64,000 nucleotides of DNA from Caenorhabditis remanei (GCF_010183535.1 NC_071329.1:9114001-9178000), one strand, 5' to 3'; positions 1-13,300 are shown, numbered from the stretch's first letter. Notes: generated by a model not told the origin, from the letters alone. Numbers and translations are program-made.

Positions 1-168
1 TAAAAAAATATGACTTCAGTCCTCCTTTAACTTGATTTTGAAAATAGGAAGGGCATCTGAAAGAATACAAAAAGAACAGAGGCATATCAAAGCGAAAGCT
101 TCATTTCAAAAAAGAAAAGAGAATGAATATTGTCTCCCCACCGTTTCTTCATTCGCATTGTAAGTTAC

Positions 169-1368
169 TTAACCATCCAACTTGTATCCTGGCTTAGCCT
201 TGCGACAAAGGACAATTGTATTGTCAGCACAGGCCTTGGCACTTGCAGAATGCTCCTTTCCTTGGTAACCATATCCGTATTTCTCATTGCGGACATCTAC
301 CTTGGCAAGGATTTGCTTTCCAGAGACATTGACGACTCCAACGGAAATATCTCCCTTATGATTGTTCACATGCACTGGATGCCACTCCTTATCTCCGAAC
401 TTGGCAGCTTCTGGGAATGGAATCCATCCGTAATCAAAACCACGAACAGAATCCGGAAGATGGACAAGAAGTTGAATGGAACCAACATTCTTGCAGTACT
501 CGTTATTGAACCACGAGAAGTTGGCAGCAATCTGGAACAGGATCTCATATATCATCTTCATTCATCTTCATTCTTACCTTTCCTCCCTCATTCCAGACAC
601 GTCCCATAACTGGCTCTCCTTGCATATACCAAAGAGCAACGTATTGATCCGGATTGACTCCTGGCAAAGTATCCAATGTCTTGTCCAAAGCCTTGACAAG
701 AGTACGAGTTGGCCACGGATCTCCCTCACGAATATCCATCCATTCATCTCTTTCGACACGTGGAACCGACTTCGGTGGTCCTTGTCCGCATTCAGCACAT
801 GGACAATGTGGTGGTCCGCCAACACAATTACGAGTGATAATGTACATGTCATTGAGTTGAGGTCCCACTTGTTTCAGAACTTTTCCATTGAATGAGAACC
901 ACGCTTCCTCGGTTTTGTTGTCAACATAACCGAGAAGATTTCCTTCGGCACGTTTCCAGAAAATCGGGAAAGAATCTCCACAGCGGACGAGCTGATGCTT
1001 GTCATCAAGTTTCTCAATACGATCCTTATACTTAATCCATTCGTACCAGAAACCTATAAATCTGGAGATCAGTTAAACAGAATCCTGGAATCTTCTATAC
1101 CTTGATTGTTGTGGTCTCCAAGATATTGAAGAACCTGAATCTGTCCCTCTAGCTGTTGTTTGGTAGTCAATTCAGCCTCTTTATACGGAAAAGAGCACTC
1201 AACAACTCCTCCATTGTTCCACGAACGTCCATGAATCGGCTTTCCATGCTTATACCAAAGAGCCACATACATGTTCTGCTCCCCCATACATTTGACAGGA
1301 CTCGGCGGGAATGGTGCTCCGATTGGCTGGAATGCCCACGTATCTTCTTTTGGCGGTGGATTCGGCAT
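169..1368 (-). CDS. Unrecognised 368-aa protein with an internally duplicated module
   Basis: Three exons (1101-1368, 578-1053, 169-531) join in frame to 368 codons and a TAA stop. The start is the only ATG after the last upstream stop in that frame. The protein has no signal peptide or membrane segment. It holds two copies of a module that begins YVALWY..G.P..GR.WN.GG (near residues 34 and 238). Each copy continues into a roughly 80-residue stretch ending in a GK-V-L/I-K/A-V motif, so the gene looks like an internal duplication. A C.C..C cluster ([14 protein letters not shown]) lies in the linker between copies. The repeat opening loosely resembles DM9-type modules, but I do not recognise the family and assign no function. 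The first intron begins GTATAG; the other is canonical. Its downstream neighbour is outside the window, and mab-10 lies upstream on the same strand. Confidence 0.8.
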
Positions 1369-2419
1369 TTCTCGACGTTTTCTGTCGCTTTTTTGAGCAA
1401 CTAAACTGATTGGATTAAGTGTTTCACCGTCTCTTTATACACACCTCTAATCTGTTGTCCCCATCTTTGACGTGGTTATTTTTTGCATGACACGTCAGAT
1501 ATTGGAGCATGACGTAACGGTAAAAAGGCATTATTTATTGAAATGAAGGACAAAACAACGAATTGATTCAAATATCTTCAATGAGTACCATGTAAAAACG
1601 GAGAGAAAAGGCGCAAACTGGGTGTTGAAAGTGGAAATGGGAGACTAGTTGACTGGGTATTTACTCTTTGAGAAAATTAAAATGTTTTACAGAGTGGATG
1701 GAGGTGGCAAAAATGGAGGCAATTTGAAATAGAAACAATCTTTGACGGATGAAAAAATGACGGGAATAAAAACATTTGTGAGTTGATCATTCAGAATGAC
1801 TTGAAATTTTGAATTTTAAAAAGAAAGATGTTAGAAGTGTGCTCTGTTGAGAGACAATGAATCTTTGAATTTAACTAGACTTTCTCAATGCATTGAATGC
1901 AAAATTTGAAACAGTTACTGGGAAAACTCAAAGAAAGACCGAATCCCAAGTTTTCAGCTTCAAGAGTCGAGAAATTTTCTGCGCATTTGATGCAAACATG
2001 AAAATCAAACGACTCAAAAACTTGAGATCCAACTTTCTTTTAACAGATAGCACTTCTAAAAATCTAAAAAGAGCAAAAATAATTGTTTTCTAGGAAAAAG
2101 GGTGAGGGCCGTGGGCGTTGGTTTTGGAACCGAACATTGAATTTAGACTCCCATTTGATGAGAGTTTGGCAAAGTTTTTGGAAAACTGCCAGAAAAATGG
2201 GGGCGTTTTTTGAAAACTAGAAAAAGTGATAAAAAAAGGAATCAGCAAAAATTGTGCATAGAAAAAAGGGTAAGGGAGGAGGAGAGAGAGATAAATGGAG
2301 GAGAACATCGGGAAAATGAGAATCAAAATCACAGAACCGACCAGCGGAAAGAACGAAGATCACTTGGAATATAGGGAGAAGATGAATCCGAAAATAGGTT
2401 GAAGAATCCGAAGATGTTA
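1369..2419. other. Intergenic: upstream of the duplicated-module gene, 3' region of mab-10
   Basis: No convincing coding sequence on either strand. It must contain the promoter of the minus-strand gene to its left and the 3' UTR of mab-10 (minus, running left from 2419). The UTR side is pyrimidine-rich on the minus strand. In C. elegans the mab-10 3' UTR is a target of the LIN-41 RNA-binding protein (established knowledge). I did not identify a specific site here. Confidence 0.6.
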
Positions 2420-5400
2420 TCAGGATTCTGGGATTTCATCTTTCATCTTTTCGATGAGTGCTGCCCATGCTTCAGGAGGAATCGCCTGCAAATTTAGAAC
2501 ATAATGGAAGTGATTTCGAAAATGAACAATACCTTATCGTCTTCCTTGAAGACATTTGACGAACTAGATGGTTGTTCATCGAATTCCGAATCATTTGGAG
2601 GCGGTGAATTGCTCGGTGAACTGATTGGACTGTGTAAATCAGCTGGATCACATGGTCTTTTCCTACTTTTTGCATAATTATATCCAGCATCTTTCACAAT
2701 TTGTCTTGCTAACGGGAACAATTCATCCCTTCTTGTCAGTAGAGATGGTACCAAAAGACATAATTGAGCAGCTGCTTCATTAACTGTTGTTTCGTGAAGA
2801 GTCAACACTTTATGAGGTTTTCTTTTTGTATCGAATCGCCCATAAATTGCAGAATACTTTCGAAATGAATTAATCAGAGATGGAGTTGCTGGAGTGCATT
2901 TAAGAAGTTCAATTACTTCTCTGAAAAAATGAAAACTTTAAGGTACTTATATTTCAAATAACCCACTTTGACACTCTCTTTTTATTCTGTACCAGCCGTG
3001 GTGGAAGTGGTGGAAGATTCTTCGAAGCAGCAAGAGCGCATTCAGCAAGACGAGCAATCTGAGCTGGTGACAAGACTGGGCTATCAGTTTGTGATGGATT
3101 ATCTGAATTGTATTTTCTGTTTATCAGAAATCTTTTCTAGAAGAAAACTCACTTGGATCAAAGTCTCCTAACGACACGAAATCATTCCCATAAGGAGATG
3201 TAAATCCAGTTAAAAAAGGAGAGGACGACCCCTCTTTTTCTTTGGAGGAGATGGGCGGTCTTCCAAATGATGTAGATGGAAAGGTAGGTGTACTTGTGCC
3301 TGATGAGCTAGATGGGACGATGTGGCGAGCAATGCTTGATGAACTAAAATTGAGGCCAATGCTGTTTCCGGATGAAATGTTTGCGGTGGCTCTTGATGAT
3401 GGTACTGTGGTGATTCCAGAAGTGAGCTCAGTGTTGGATGGGTTACTTGAACTGGAGGTGGCGATACTGGGACGTGATTGTTGTTGATCGGTGGCCAGAG
3501 ATTCGAGCAAAATATTGGGGAACTTGAGCGCTGTAATATCGAGTAAGTTGTGAATACGAAGGCAACGATTAATTCCTATTAGTATTGAAGAATCGAAGAG
3601 CTCCAAATCACATTCCAATTGGATTGAAGATGAATAGATTGGCGGTATGTGAGTGCGAGTGTGGAAGTTTACATTTGGTTCAGAGAAGATCGTGACGTAG
3701 AAGTGAAACCATTTTGAGAACTGCCTTGAGAATATTATTATTTTTATTTCTAAAGACACATCTCATCTGAACCAATTTAAAACTCCAAATTTGATTTCGT
3801 CGAGATGTAGTAATCCGAACAAAATCAATCAATAGATAGACGGTATAAACTGGTTGAACCAGTGTGTTGATTAGATTTCAAAGGATTTCAGTAATCAAAT
3901 CAACTTTCAAAATGAATAATTGATCGATTCTTCATCCAATGAAATCAGGATTGAATAGATATCGGCGGTATGTTTTCCGTTTGAAACGGTTTCAGAATGT
4001 GCTCCATCTGCTTTTTTGATCCGATCAGAGATCAATAAGTTTCTGAGTTTATTCAAATAAACTGGGAATCTCAGTTCCGATCGGAATCATGTATTCAAAC
4101 AGAGCACAAAACATTTAATTTTAAATTTTAGTAGTTTTAGTACAAACTGAAAATTATAGCCAACTCCACGGGAACTTAAATTCAGCATTGTTAATATTTT
4201 AATCCAATTTGGAAACCAAAAGTGTATTTTACCAGACATGCGTGCTACCATATGCCCGGTGACAAAGACTAACCCAACGGTACCGAATTTGATGATGTGT
4301 TCAAGTTGAGAGACGGTGACGAAGATGACGTGTCAGCCGCTTCAGAAGACGTTGTTCCTTTCTCAGTAGCGGACGACGCAGCCGACGAAAGTTGACTCAA
4401 AAATCGTAAACTCGGAAAGTTAGGTGACGTGGCAGCGGCGATTCCAGGTAGAAGAAGAGCCATTGGATCAGTACCCGGAGGCGTGTAATTAAGAGGAGGC
4501 GGAGGACCGATTTGTTGAAGAGCAGCCAGATTGAAAGCAGTCCGATCTTGACTGTATTCAGTTAGTGCTCTCTGCATTCGACGGACATGAAGAGGTTTCG
4601 AAAGCATTCCAACAAGATTCATAATCTCGAGAAACTCTCGTTCCTCACATGCCATTATCTGATTGATGTCGTCGCCACCTGAAAATAATGTTTTTTCTTT
4701 TGGGTCACTGATTCGATTCTAAAAACTGTTTCATCTGTAATTTCTGTATTTTCTTACCTTGTGCTATAAAAACGTCATAATACTGAACCAAGTTTGCTTT
4801 GCTCAATACTGCCAAAAGTTGCCACTCAGATAACGTTGTTGGTGTTGGCATTGGTTTTGGAGACCTAAAAAATCGAGTGAAAACAGGTAAAAATAGGCAT
4901 TCTTATCAACTGACTAATCGATAAACACATAAAAGTGATTGACTCGTTTTCTCGAACTACTTACACTGGTCGATCTGTATTCGAAGAAGACGAAGAAGGT
5001 TGTCGTTGAGATGATAATGGAGTTGTGGAAAGTGATGGAGTCGAGGATGCTGTGATTGATGATAAAAGTGATGGAGATGATGACGTGGAAGTGTTTAAGA
5101 TGGACTCCAAGTGGTGAACTGAAATAGTTAATTCTCAAAGAAATCATAAGACATCCAAACTCACTTGCTGGTTTAGATGTTGCCAATGACGACGTCGTCG
5201 TTGACGCAGATGACGTGGACAACGACGACGACGACGGCATGTTGCCATCTGAAGGCACACAAGTTGAGGTACGCTCCCAATCCAGACTGATGGAAGGGTA
5301 GCGGCTATCGGATAGCCTCAGTATCCTGTAATAAATGAGTGTTTAGGTTAAGTAGTGAATTTCGAGAGAGTGAGAAATTATGAAAATGGGGGAAAGAGAA

Positions 5401-7621
5401 TCTAAAGTGAGACTCAAATATTTAGGTTAATAGGAGGAACAAAAAAGAGTTGGTTACGAATAGGAGAAGCAGAAACTCGATGGTAGAATGAGTGACGCTT
5501 ATGATGGTTACAGTATGAAATGACTAGAGAATAACCTAAATATGAGAGTTTATGAAACTTCTAAAGAGTGAATGAAATGAAACGAAAGAACAGATTGACA
5601 TAGACTTGCTTGTTGTCTATTCTCTCGTTTTCTGGCCCCCGATCCTCATTCAAAAAACCCCAAAAAAACCCGCAGAGTGTTGTGCGCCTTCTTTCTCTCT
5701 TTTTCGTCCGCGCCTATCCATCCAGGAAATAGTATAGGAAACGAGGATAGTGCTTGACATCTAACTATAGGTCAAAAAAACTCAGCGGCGCCGACGAAAC
5801 GACGACCGATTGACAGAAGGCAAAAAACCGGAGATGAAATAGTATAAGAAATCGGAGAGAGATAGAGTGGAATCCTACAAAAAAGTGTTCCCGTCAGTGA
5901 GGCTTCTTCTTCTTCTTTTTCGTCTTCTTCGGGTTCGTTTGACGGGAGACGAACCGGGAGGTGAGAATCGAAGAAAAAAGGAAAGAAAACGAGTGTTCAA
6001 GATGGAGAGATTCAGATAAGTAGACAAGAATCACAAAAAACCAAAAAGGCGTCATTCGATTATTATTTGAAATGTTGGGTTTACTATGCGAACGATTCGA
6101 GGATGGGACAAAAAGTGGAAAAGAGAGTGACTGTGTGTATACAGACAAAACGAAAAGAAGAGAGCGAACGAATCGAGGAAAAAAACGGAAATGCGGTATG
6201 GAAAACGAACAGTTGACCTTTGTTGACTTGCCGATTTTTTTAATTGTCTGGGGTCCTGGTCTCGATGAGAAAAGTACTCCTGCAAGGGGTTGCAATCATC
6301 GAAAGAGGGACGAGAGAACGGTTATTCAAGAATGAGGATCGAGTATGAAACATCAGAATTTGAGTAGGTTCAATGTTAGGTAAGCCATCCTTCCAGAATA
6401 TTCCTAAGTCGGAAGCGTTCATATTTCGTTTCGTAGCCAACTATCAGATATTGATAATTGGCAGAAACTCAAAGCATTTCTAGAATGCTCAGAGTTCCGA
6501 ACGGACAGTTTATTCAATCTTAGCCCTTTCGGGATCGAGTGGATTCTGATTCTTAATTGAGAAAATTAATTACAGTCTTCGAATGTTTTGAAATTGTTGG
6601 TGTATTGATAAGTTTAGTTTGTACCTCTGAATCCACGCGATTAAAGCCTTAAAACAAATTTTACAGTGAAATCTTACCTAATTGTCTTTTCGTTTTCGAG
6701 GACAAGTAACTGATTTAAGAATACTAGCTGCTACAATTTGAAGCTTGTTCGTTACAAATGGATGTCTATCATTCATCAGGATCCCACCCCCTCAACCCAG
6801 CTGTTCTTTCCTTCATTTCGTACCATCTGCTCACTCAGGGTTCCCCCTTTCTTGACCTTTTCCATCCTCTTCTTCACCTCGTTTTCCTACTTTTTCAGTG
6901 GTCATTTCATTCCTAAAAACCACCCGAAAATGTCCTTTTAAGCGATGGAGGAGTGCGCGCATGCTTTCTTCGAAAAAAAAACGTCTCATGAAATAGTCTG
7001 CACATGTTCCATATAGAGAAGGAATAGTATGGAAGATTCGAGAATCGCAGATGGTGAAATGAATGAAAAAAATGAAGCGATGAAAGGAATGTGGAAGGTC
7101 GACGAACAATCCGACAGACGGAAAACGAGAGAATGGGTTCAAGAAAAAGAAAGAAATGGAGATGAAAACGAAGAAGGATCGGACATAAAATTGGGAGGTT
7201 AGGGGGTCAGAAATGTGATGAAATATGGGGTTGAGGTTAGGATACTGTAGTCAGGGAGCAGTTTCGAGATTAAAAACAAAGGTTTTGATCTGTTCTGACG
7301 CTTTACTAGAAAATCTGTCGGATTCTAAACAAGAAGATATAGTAAAAACTGCTCTTTTGAATTCTTAGATGAAAGAAGCTTCTTCTGTCTTGACGTTGGT
7401 CAATCTGAGAAAAATTCATACAGAAATCGGTCATCTGATTTGAAACCCCCAGACTCGACATACTGCAGTAGCTCCTTCTCGAACACGCGCACCAGTGGAT
7501 GCTCAGGGATACGGTAGATCAAACCAGAAAGAGTTGAAAAAAAGCTTACCGGGTACAATTCTAACTCCACAGACGACCGGTAGTGTGACGTGGCGAACCG
7601 AAACCATTCACGTCTACACAT
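2420..7621 (-). CDS. mab-10: MAB-10, NAB-family transcription cofactor
   Basis: Nine-exon model: 7422-7621, 5165-5325, 4965-5118, 4758-4864, 4274-4678, 3153-3530, 2967-3102, 2533-2920, 2420-2485. All phases agree, giving 664 codons plus TGA. The NAB conserved domain 1 is coded by 4274-4864 ([20 protein letters not shown], then [14 protein letters not shown] and [12 protein letters not shown]), matching vertebrate NAB1/2. NCD2 is in 2533-2920 ([25 protein letters not shown]). Serine/proline-rich linkers lie between and after the domains. NAB proteins bind EGR-type zinc fingers. In C. elegans MAB-10 partners LIN-29 to end moulting and seam-cell division at the adult transition. The exon 2967-3102 is best ended at a GTGGGT donor, because a GTTATT donor would create a stop. 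The first exon (7422-7621) is the uncertain part: it fits by phase and looks coding, but sits beyond a 2.1-kb intron. Without it the protein could start in 5165-5325. Confidence 0.87.
5326..7421 (-). other. Putative 2.1-kb first intron of mab-10
   Basis: Lies between the 5' exon candidate (donor GTATGA at 7421) and the next exon (acceptor ending TTACAG, exon start 5325). Purine-rich on the plus strand around 5330-6200 and 7000-7200. No second gene seen. Such a large intron in a heterochronic gene is a plausible site for regulatory elements or for an alternative promoter, which is inference. Confidence 0.5.
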
Positions 7622-9404
7622 CCGTCTCTCCGAATATCATTCGCGTCTGATTTGAGACGAGGGAGGCGTCCGAAGGGAAGGCCAATCGGTCAGGGGGGTG
7701 GTTGAGATGAGTCCGTTTGAGAAGAGGCCGGGGTCTATAAGAAAAAAGTGGTTGGATAGAAGTGATAAGTGATAAAAATATATATGAAAGTAGGTAACGA
7801 AGAAAAAGAAGAAAAGAACTACGGTCAGTTAAGAACACACGTATAAAAAACGTTTCGGAGTAGGAAACATTGGAGGCACAGAGAAGGAAGAGGGAGCCAG
7901 AATAGTGCAGAAATACTCTCTGCGTCCAGTTTCTCTGGATACTCTCTCACCTCCACCATACTATTTCTTCCATTTGATATCAGCAGTGGCGCGGCGTCTG
8001 CGGCGGTACCGGGCGCGGACACCAGGGCAGGGGGCAGAAAAAAGTGACCCCCAGACGGAGAGAACGAGAAAAAACGGCTGGCACTGCCTGGGGACGCGCC
8101 GGCCATTTACTGCACAAAAAGTGCGTGTACCCTCTCTTCTTTGCTTGCTCTTTTTTTCCCTTCTTTTTTTTGTGCTGTGTTGCAGTCAAGGGTGGGAGGA
8201 AGAAAAGGAATGAATGTCCAGGGAGAGAGTGAGAAGGGCAGTACCAGGCATGGTGCCGACCAAGAGGAAGAAGCATTGGGCAGTGGACGAGCATCTGATG
8301 ATGATATGATCAGAAGAGAAAGAATTGGATGACTGATAAGAGAATGAAACAACTATTTCGATGGAACAGAAGAAACAAAGTTAGTGGTAGAAAATCATAC
8401 GGTTCTGTAGTTGACGGGTTGAATTGAATTACACTTAAACTCACAGAAAAAATTCAGAGGTTGGGAGAATCTTGCAGAACATCTCGAGAACTGGCAATCA
8501 AATTGACTTTCAAGGTTTAGAAATCTGAAACCAATGCTATCTCAAATTCTTCATAATCTTAAGTGAACCCTCGGTCTCAATTTACGGTCTCATTATGTTT
8601 CCCATTCATCCAAATATCAAAGACAGTTTTTATGTGATCAGAGACTTCCTATCATACCAAAGTTCCAATCTATTAACTTTTGAATTGGAAAACGACAGAA
8701 CTTCCCTTTCGGACTCGAAGACAATCCACGTATGCACAACTATGCCAATTTTCGAGACTTTCGAGATTCTTATGAATGTGTCTACAATGCCGATTGACTA
8801 TTAAATCGAGCCAATTTGATCTTAAAAGAGCATGTTGTTGATTCATATTGAAATCCATAAGAATGTTAAATTCAAAATTCAATATATATGGGGTTGATGA
8901 TAAGAAAAAAAAGAACTTTTTATAGCCAATGTTTTTAATTATTCTGCATGGTACTGTCCATATGAACAAAGTGGAGAAAACAAACTGAACACTTCACAAA
9001 GAGAACATGCACAATATGACCCAACTGAACCATTATTTCCATAAAAATTAGAGTGTCGTCTTGCGAGAATCAGCTTCAGAACTTTGCGAGAATTCCAGGT
9101 GAATCCAGCATATTCTCGTTTCGTTCTGTCTCGTTATGTCCAGCATAAAATTCAGCATAGTTCAGTTACAGCATATTCCAGCACGTTTTGATTATATTTC
9201 ATTCCGCATAATTTCTTGCTGGACATTGCAAGAATCTCGCGAGACAACACAAGTTTCTCTCGATTTATTGAGTTTCCATTTCAAAATAGAGCTCGGTTTT
9301 AAATGAGCAAGAAAGAATGATGAATTTATTAGGTTTTTATTAGTGTCTCCTCCTTCACCAAATCTACACTTTTGGGTGTTCAATATATTTGCTTCAAAAG
9401 TCTG

Positions 9405-9560
9405 TCCTCATGGGCTCCTCATCCGGTTTCTCTCCGGTTCTGGGCTCCTCATGGGCTCCTCATGGGCTCCTCCTCCGATTGTTGACTCCTGGTGGACTGC
9501 TCGATGACTCCTCCTCAAGTTCTGGGTTTAGGACTCCTCCTCAAATTCTGGGCTGCTGAT
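9405..9560. repeat. Degenerate GGGCTCCTCAT tandem repeat
   Basis: An 11-12 bp unit close to GGGCTCCTCAT occurs in near-tandem copies around 9411-9475, then decays into CTCCTC words separated by 15-40 bp up to about 9560. The copies are imperfect and no open frame spans them. It looks like a decaying minisatellite rather than coding repeats. Confidence 0.6.
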
Positions 9561-10450
9561 GTTCACTACTGAATATCAATGAATGACCATTTATAATCAT
9601 CCAGTCACTGAACGCTCATCGCTGAACATCCTGTCTTGTGTACTCCTACACAACTATATATGAATCGACAAGTTATATATACCCACCTCTAGCGATGTGT
9701 CCGACATCTCACGGACTCCGCCAGTCGCCATATATACTATGGGAAATGGGCGGGGCTTATAGGAATATAGGCATATGGGCATAGGCATAGTCTAAAGACT
9801 CCAATTTCTCAGTTTTTCGATTGCGAAAAAACAAAAAAGCCCTGTTCAATGTCAGATACATAGTTTATAATTCAGAACTTTCTTTTCTCTCGAAATGTGA
9901 AGGATTCAATATCTTTGATAGCTGTTTATTAATATATAAAAGGGGAATTGTCAAAGAAAAACTGCAAAATACGAGTGGACCTCCAGGTTGTTTACAGGCA
10001 CTCCTCATTCCCGGCACAACACTCTTCGAATCCAGTCGACTGAATCGCTGAAGCTCTCAGCGGATTTGTCGATGTTCAGACCTGAAGTGGAAGATTTTCT
10101 TGACTTTTAAATTTCTTGAGAGAATTTCAAACAAAATGTTTGTTTTTTCAATACTCACCGAGCAGGTTACGATTTGGAAGCAATGCCGTCTGGTTTTTAC
10201 AGTACGGATGACCACTTTGTTAGTTTCGAAAAGTTGGATTTTTGTAGTTCGGTTGGATCAACGTCGAGAAACTTCGGTATTCTGGAGCGAAGGCTCATAC
10301 CAACTCCCAGATGATCACTGATAAGGTTTTCCTGGATCTACCGTTTGTGACTTGTGATGAAGGAATGACGTTGTTTCTGAAAAAAGTGACCTACGGGATG
10401 AAATAAAGTGACAGAACAACAAAAAAGCGACAGGAAGATTGTTTGAGTTG

Positions 10451-10724
10451 TTAGTCGATTCCAATATTCAATTTATCCATTTTTCGGTGCTTTTTAGGAG
10501 TAGAAGGACCCAGCAATCGCACTGTAAGAGTACATCTTCTATTTTCAAAGAGTCACGAAATCTTACCAATTTGACTGTTTCTGTCCCCATTCTTATGCCG
10601 TGAACAAAGCTTTCGACATGGAGCTAAATTCAGCAACACCAGAATTTCTCTGTGAAGTAAATAATATCTGAAACGCTTCAAGATGGTCAATAGAACATCT
10701 TGTTTCTGTATAACCTATTTCATT
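10451..10724 (-). CDS. Possible gene fragment, two exons, minus strand
   Basis: An open stretch from about 10724 down to 10567 ends at a canonical GTAAGA donor. After a 45-nt intron ending TTACAG (exon start 10521) it continues in frame (RLLGPSTPKKHRKMDK) to a TAA at 10451. There is no in-frame ATG before the upstream stop, so a 5' exon would be missing. The intron looks nematode-like but the peptide is not recognisable, so this may be a relic or chance. Confidence 0.2.
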
Positions 10725-12172
10725 GCGTTTCCATGTTCATCATTCATCCATTTTTGTCATTATTACCCAATAAAATGCTCGATACTCTCCTATAAACTGT
10801 CCGTTTTCTTTCTTTTTACATCTATTCTCTCTTTCTTTTTTTGTCTAGTTCAACTATATAATTATGGTGTGAATGTTCTCCACTACCACTCCTTTTCCGG
10901 CTCCATTACGTTTTTTTCATTTCAAAGATTTTTCGGATTCCGTACAAATAATGTTTCCTGATCACTTCAAAACGACTAATCAACCAGATGTTCCAAATGA
11001 AGTCGTTATAAAAACAGAAGAGACCGCACCCATTTTTCCATTTCCTTCTCTTTTTCTCTCGCTCATTTTTTCCATTTAAGTGATTAGAGAGAAATAGACA
11101 CAATACAGAAGAGAAATACACAAATTGTCATCCGACCGGTCTTCTGAAAATAGTGTGTAAGATGAAGAGATTCAGAGAAGTATGGCCTTCGAAACGTCTG
11201 CTAAGTCGAAAAGATAGGGAAAGAATGATGTTAGAATTTGAATGAAAACTGTCTCTCTGTTTATTTTATTTTTTTGGATTTGAATGCTTCTGGAAACTTC
11301 CCCAATCTTTATTACTAGGAACCTATCAAGTCCGGGTCAAAACCAATTGAGAGTAACCTTCAAATCAATGTATGCATATCTGAAATTTTGAAGTTTTTCG
11401 CCAATAGTCAAAATTTATAGAATTTCAAAACTAAAAACGTGGATAAAAATAATTATAGCGAGATAAGGGTCATTCAATGATTCAGTTTCGACAGCATATC
11501 GTTTCAGTATGCAGTATCTTTATTTGGGCATTGTTTTTTGGGTCGACGCTAAACGTTTTGGTATTTTTCATGTTTGAAGGATCAACTTCTACTTTCAAAA
11601 AATTTTTGGATTTGGGAATTCACTTCAAAAACATGTTGCTTACTAGCTAGTTAGCTCTCAACAACTTTTTGTAAATAAATTTTTGTAAAAACGATATTTA
11701 ACATGTCATAGAACGCAATGAATGCTTAAAAATAATGTTGAAAAAGGATTCTCTTCCGTTCGTCAACCGTCTGAAATATGAATGAAAATGTATTTCTGAA
11801 TGACATGAACAATAACTATACAATAATTTCAATCAGAAAAACTTTTGGTTTTTTCTATAAAGGTGCTTGATTCCATCCGCTTCTCCAAAACACCAACTCT
11901 CCGAAATATCCCAATTTTTTATTGTCTAAAAAAGTTAACATCGAGAGTAACATGACACCTCTTCTACTTGTCTTTTTTCCAAAATGGCACCCTTTGAATG
12001 TTTGTCTTCTCTCTCTTTTTCTACCGCAATGTGCTTTTTCTTTGCTTTTTGCTCAATTGCGCGGGCGGGTCATCTCTAAACTTACTCTAACTTTTACTAC
12101 TCAAACCGTTTATTTATTCTTTTTGTCTCAATGATCGTTTTTTGAAAAATATATTTTGAGGAGCATGTGAAA

Positions 12173-13139
12173 ATGACAGACAAACCTGCAATTGATCAGT
12201 TATTCGATGAAGTTTCACAAATATTTTGGATCGTTCTGTTTTTCTACATTATTGTTTCGTTGATTTGGATTATGTACTGTTGTTATATCAATAAAATGTA
12301 AGTCAAATAGTCTCAAGTAGTCGGAAATGAATCAAGACTTTTCAGGGAGCTGAATCTCGTCGAAAAGAAAATAGAAGAGAATGGAGTAGCAAGATCACGA
12401 GAACTACAGTAAGCCTTTGTCTTCTTCTTCCTTTTTTGTTTTTATTTTTGTTTCCTTCTTCTTTTTCTTCTGTCCCTTTCCAACCCAATGTGACCCATCA
12501 ACAACATAAACAAAATTTGTGATGAAAATTTGGGAAAAAGATGACCTATGACCACATTTGGTCAGAAAACTAAAAGGAACCGCCCATCTTCTCGATTTTT
12601 TCCAATTTTCATATAACTCGTCTTCCCATCAAAATACCGGTTTAAAAGACGTTACTTCCTTTGATTTTTGGTTTAAAAATTGAAGTTGAATTTGTCTAAA
12701 TTATCTATTTTATTTTATCAAAACCTTTGATGCTCTTTAAAAAAATTAATATTTTCCATTCTTGGAACCTAAAAGAAATTTGAACGAATTAAACTTACTT
12801 TTAATTGTTTCCATCGGAAACTAAAAAAACTGATTTCAGTTGCTAAATATAAAAAAACGGAGATGTCGAGCGATCTGTCGAACGCAGTGGAGCCGTTCTA
12901 GTTAGAGCCTTATTGATAGAAATTCAGTTCCTCAAAATCCTTTTCTGATTGTAGTTTCTTACTTTTTTAAACCATTCGAACCGTGTAGCCTAGCCTAACC
13001 TTGATGAATCCTTGATGCTCTGATCGGTGCAATCAACAGTTTAATTCAATATATTTCTAGGAGACTTCTTGACGCCTACAAGAAAATAACTGGAGAGAAT
13101 TGTGATCATCAACCTGCATCAATCCAAGAACAAGTCTGA
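12173..13139 (+). CDS. Small single-pass membrane protein, 88 aa
   Basis: Exons 12173-12297, 12346-12408 and 13061-13139 join in frame to 88 codons and TGA. The N-terminus is short and acidic ([14 protein letters not shown]). A strongly hydrophobic segment follows at about residues 18-37, ending in YCCYINK. The tail is charged and probably helical, with heptad-like spacing ([22 protein letters not shown]). With no signal peptide, a single internal membrane anchor is the natural reading. The size and layout resemble KCNE/MPS-type accessory subunits, but I see no diagnostic motif and do not claim that. The stop lies only 161 bp before the next start on the same strand, so the two small genes may share a transcript. 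Confidence 0.72.
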
Positions 13140-13300
13140 CCGACATATTCCCTTTTTTGCTTCTTTATCCTCTTCTTCTTCCTCTTTCAATCGTGTTTTC
13201 ACTTGACCATCTGACCTCATTCACCGCCCTTTCGATTTTCTTTTCCATTTCTTTTCATTCATTTTCCATTCCCATTTCCAACCGGAACATCCCAAAAGCA

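Larger units (their letters stand above)
7622..12172. other. Intergenic region upstream of mab-10, with weak repeats and possible exon remnants
   Basis: Contains no gene I can model with confidence. 7.9-8.3 kb is locally GC-rich and pyrimidine-structured, like a promoter or 5' UTR. 9.05-9.35 kb has recurring CAGCATA/CCAGCA words. 9.4-9.56 kb holds degenerate CTCCTC repeats. 9.96-10.72 kb contains short open stretches with splice-like signals on the minus strand (see separate entry). 10.7-12.1 kb is AT-rich with no recognisable feature. Confidence 0.6.

Noticed and set aside
8595..8804. 69-codon plus-strand frame in the mab-10 upstream region
   Set aside because: Isolated, no splice signals in phase, no recognisable content.
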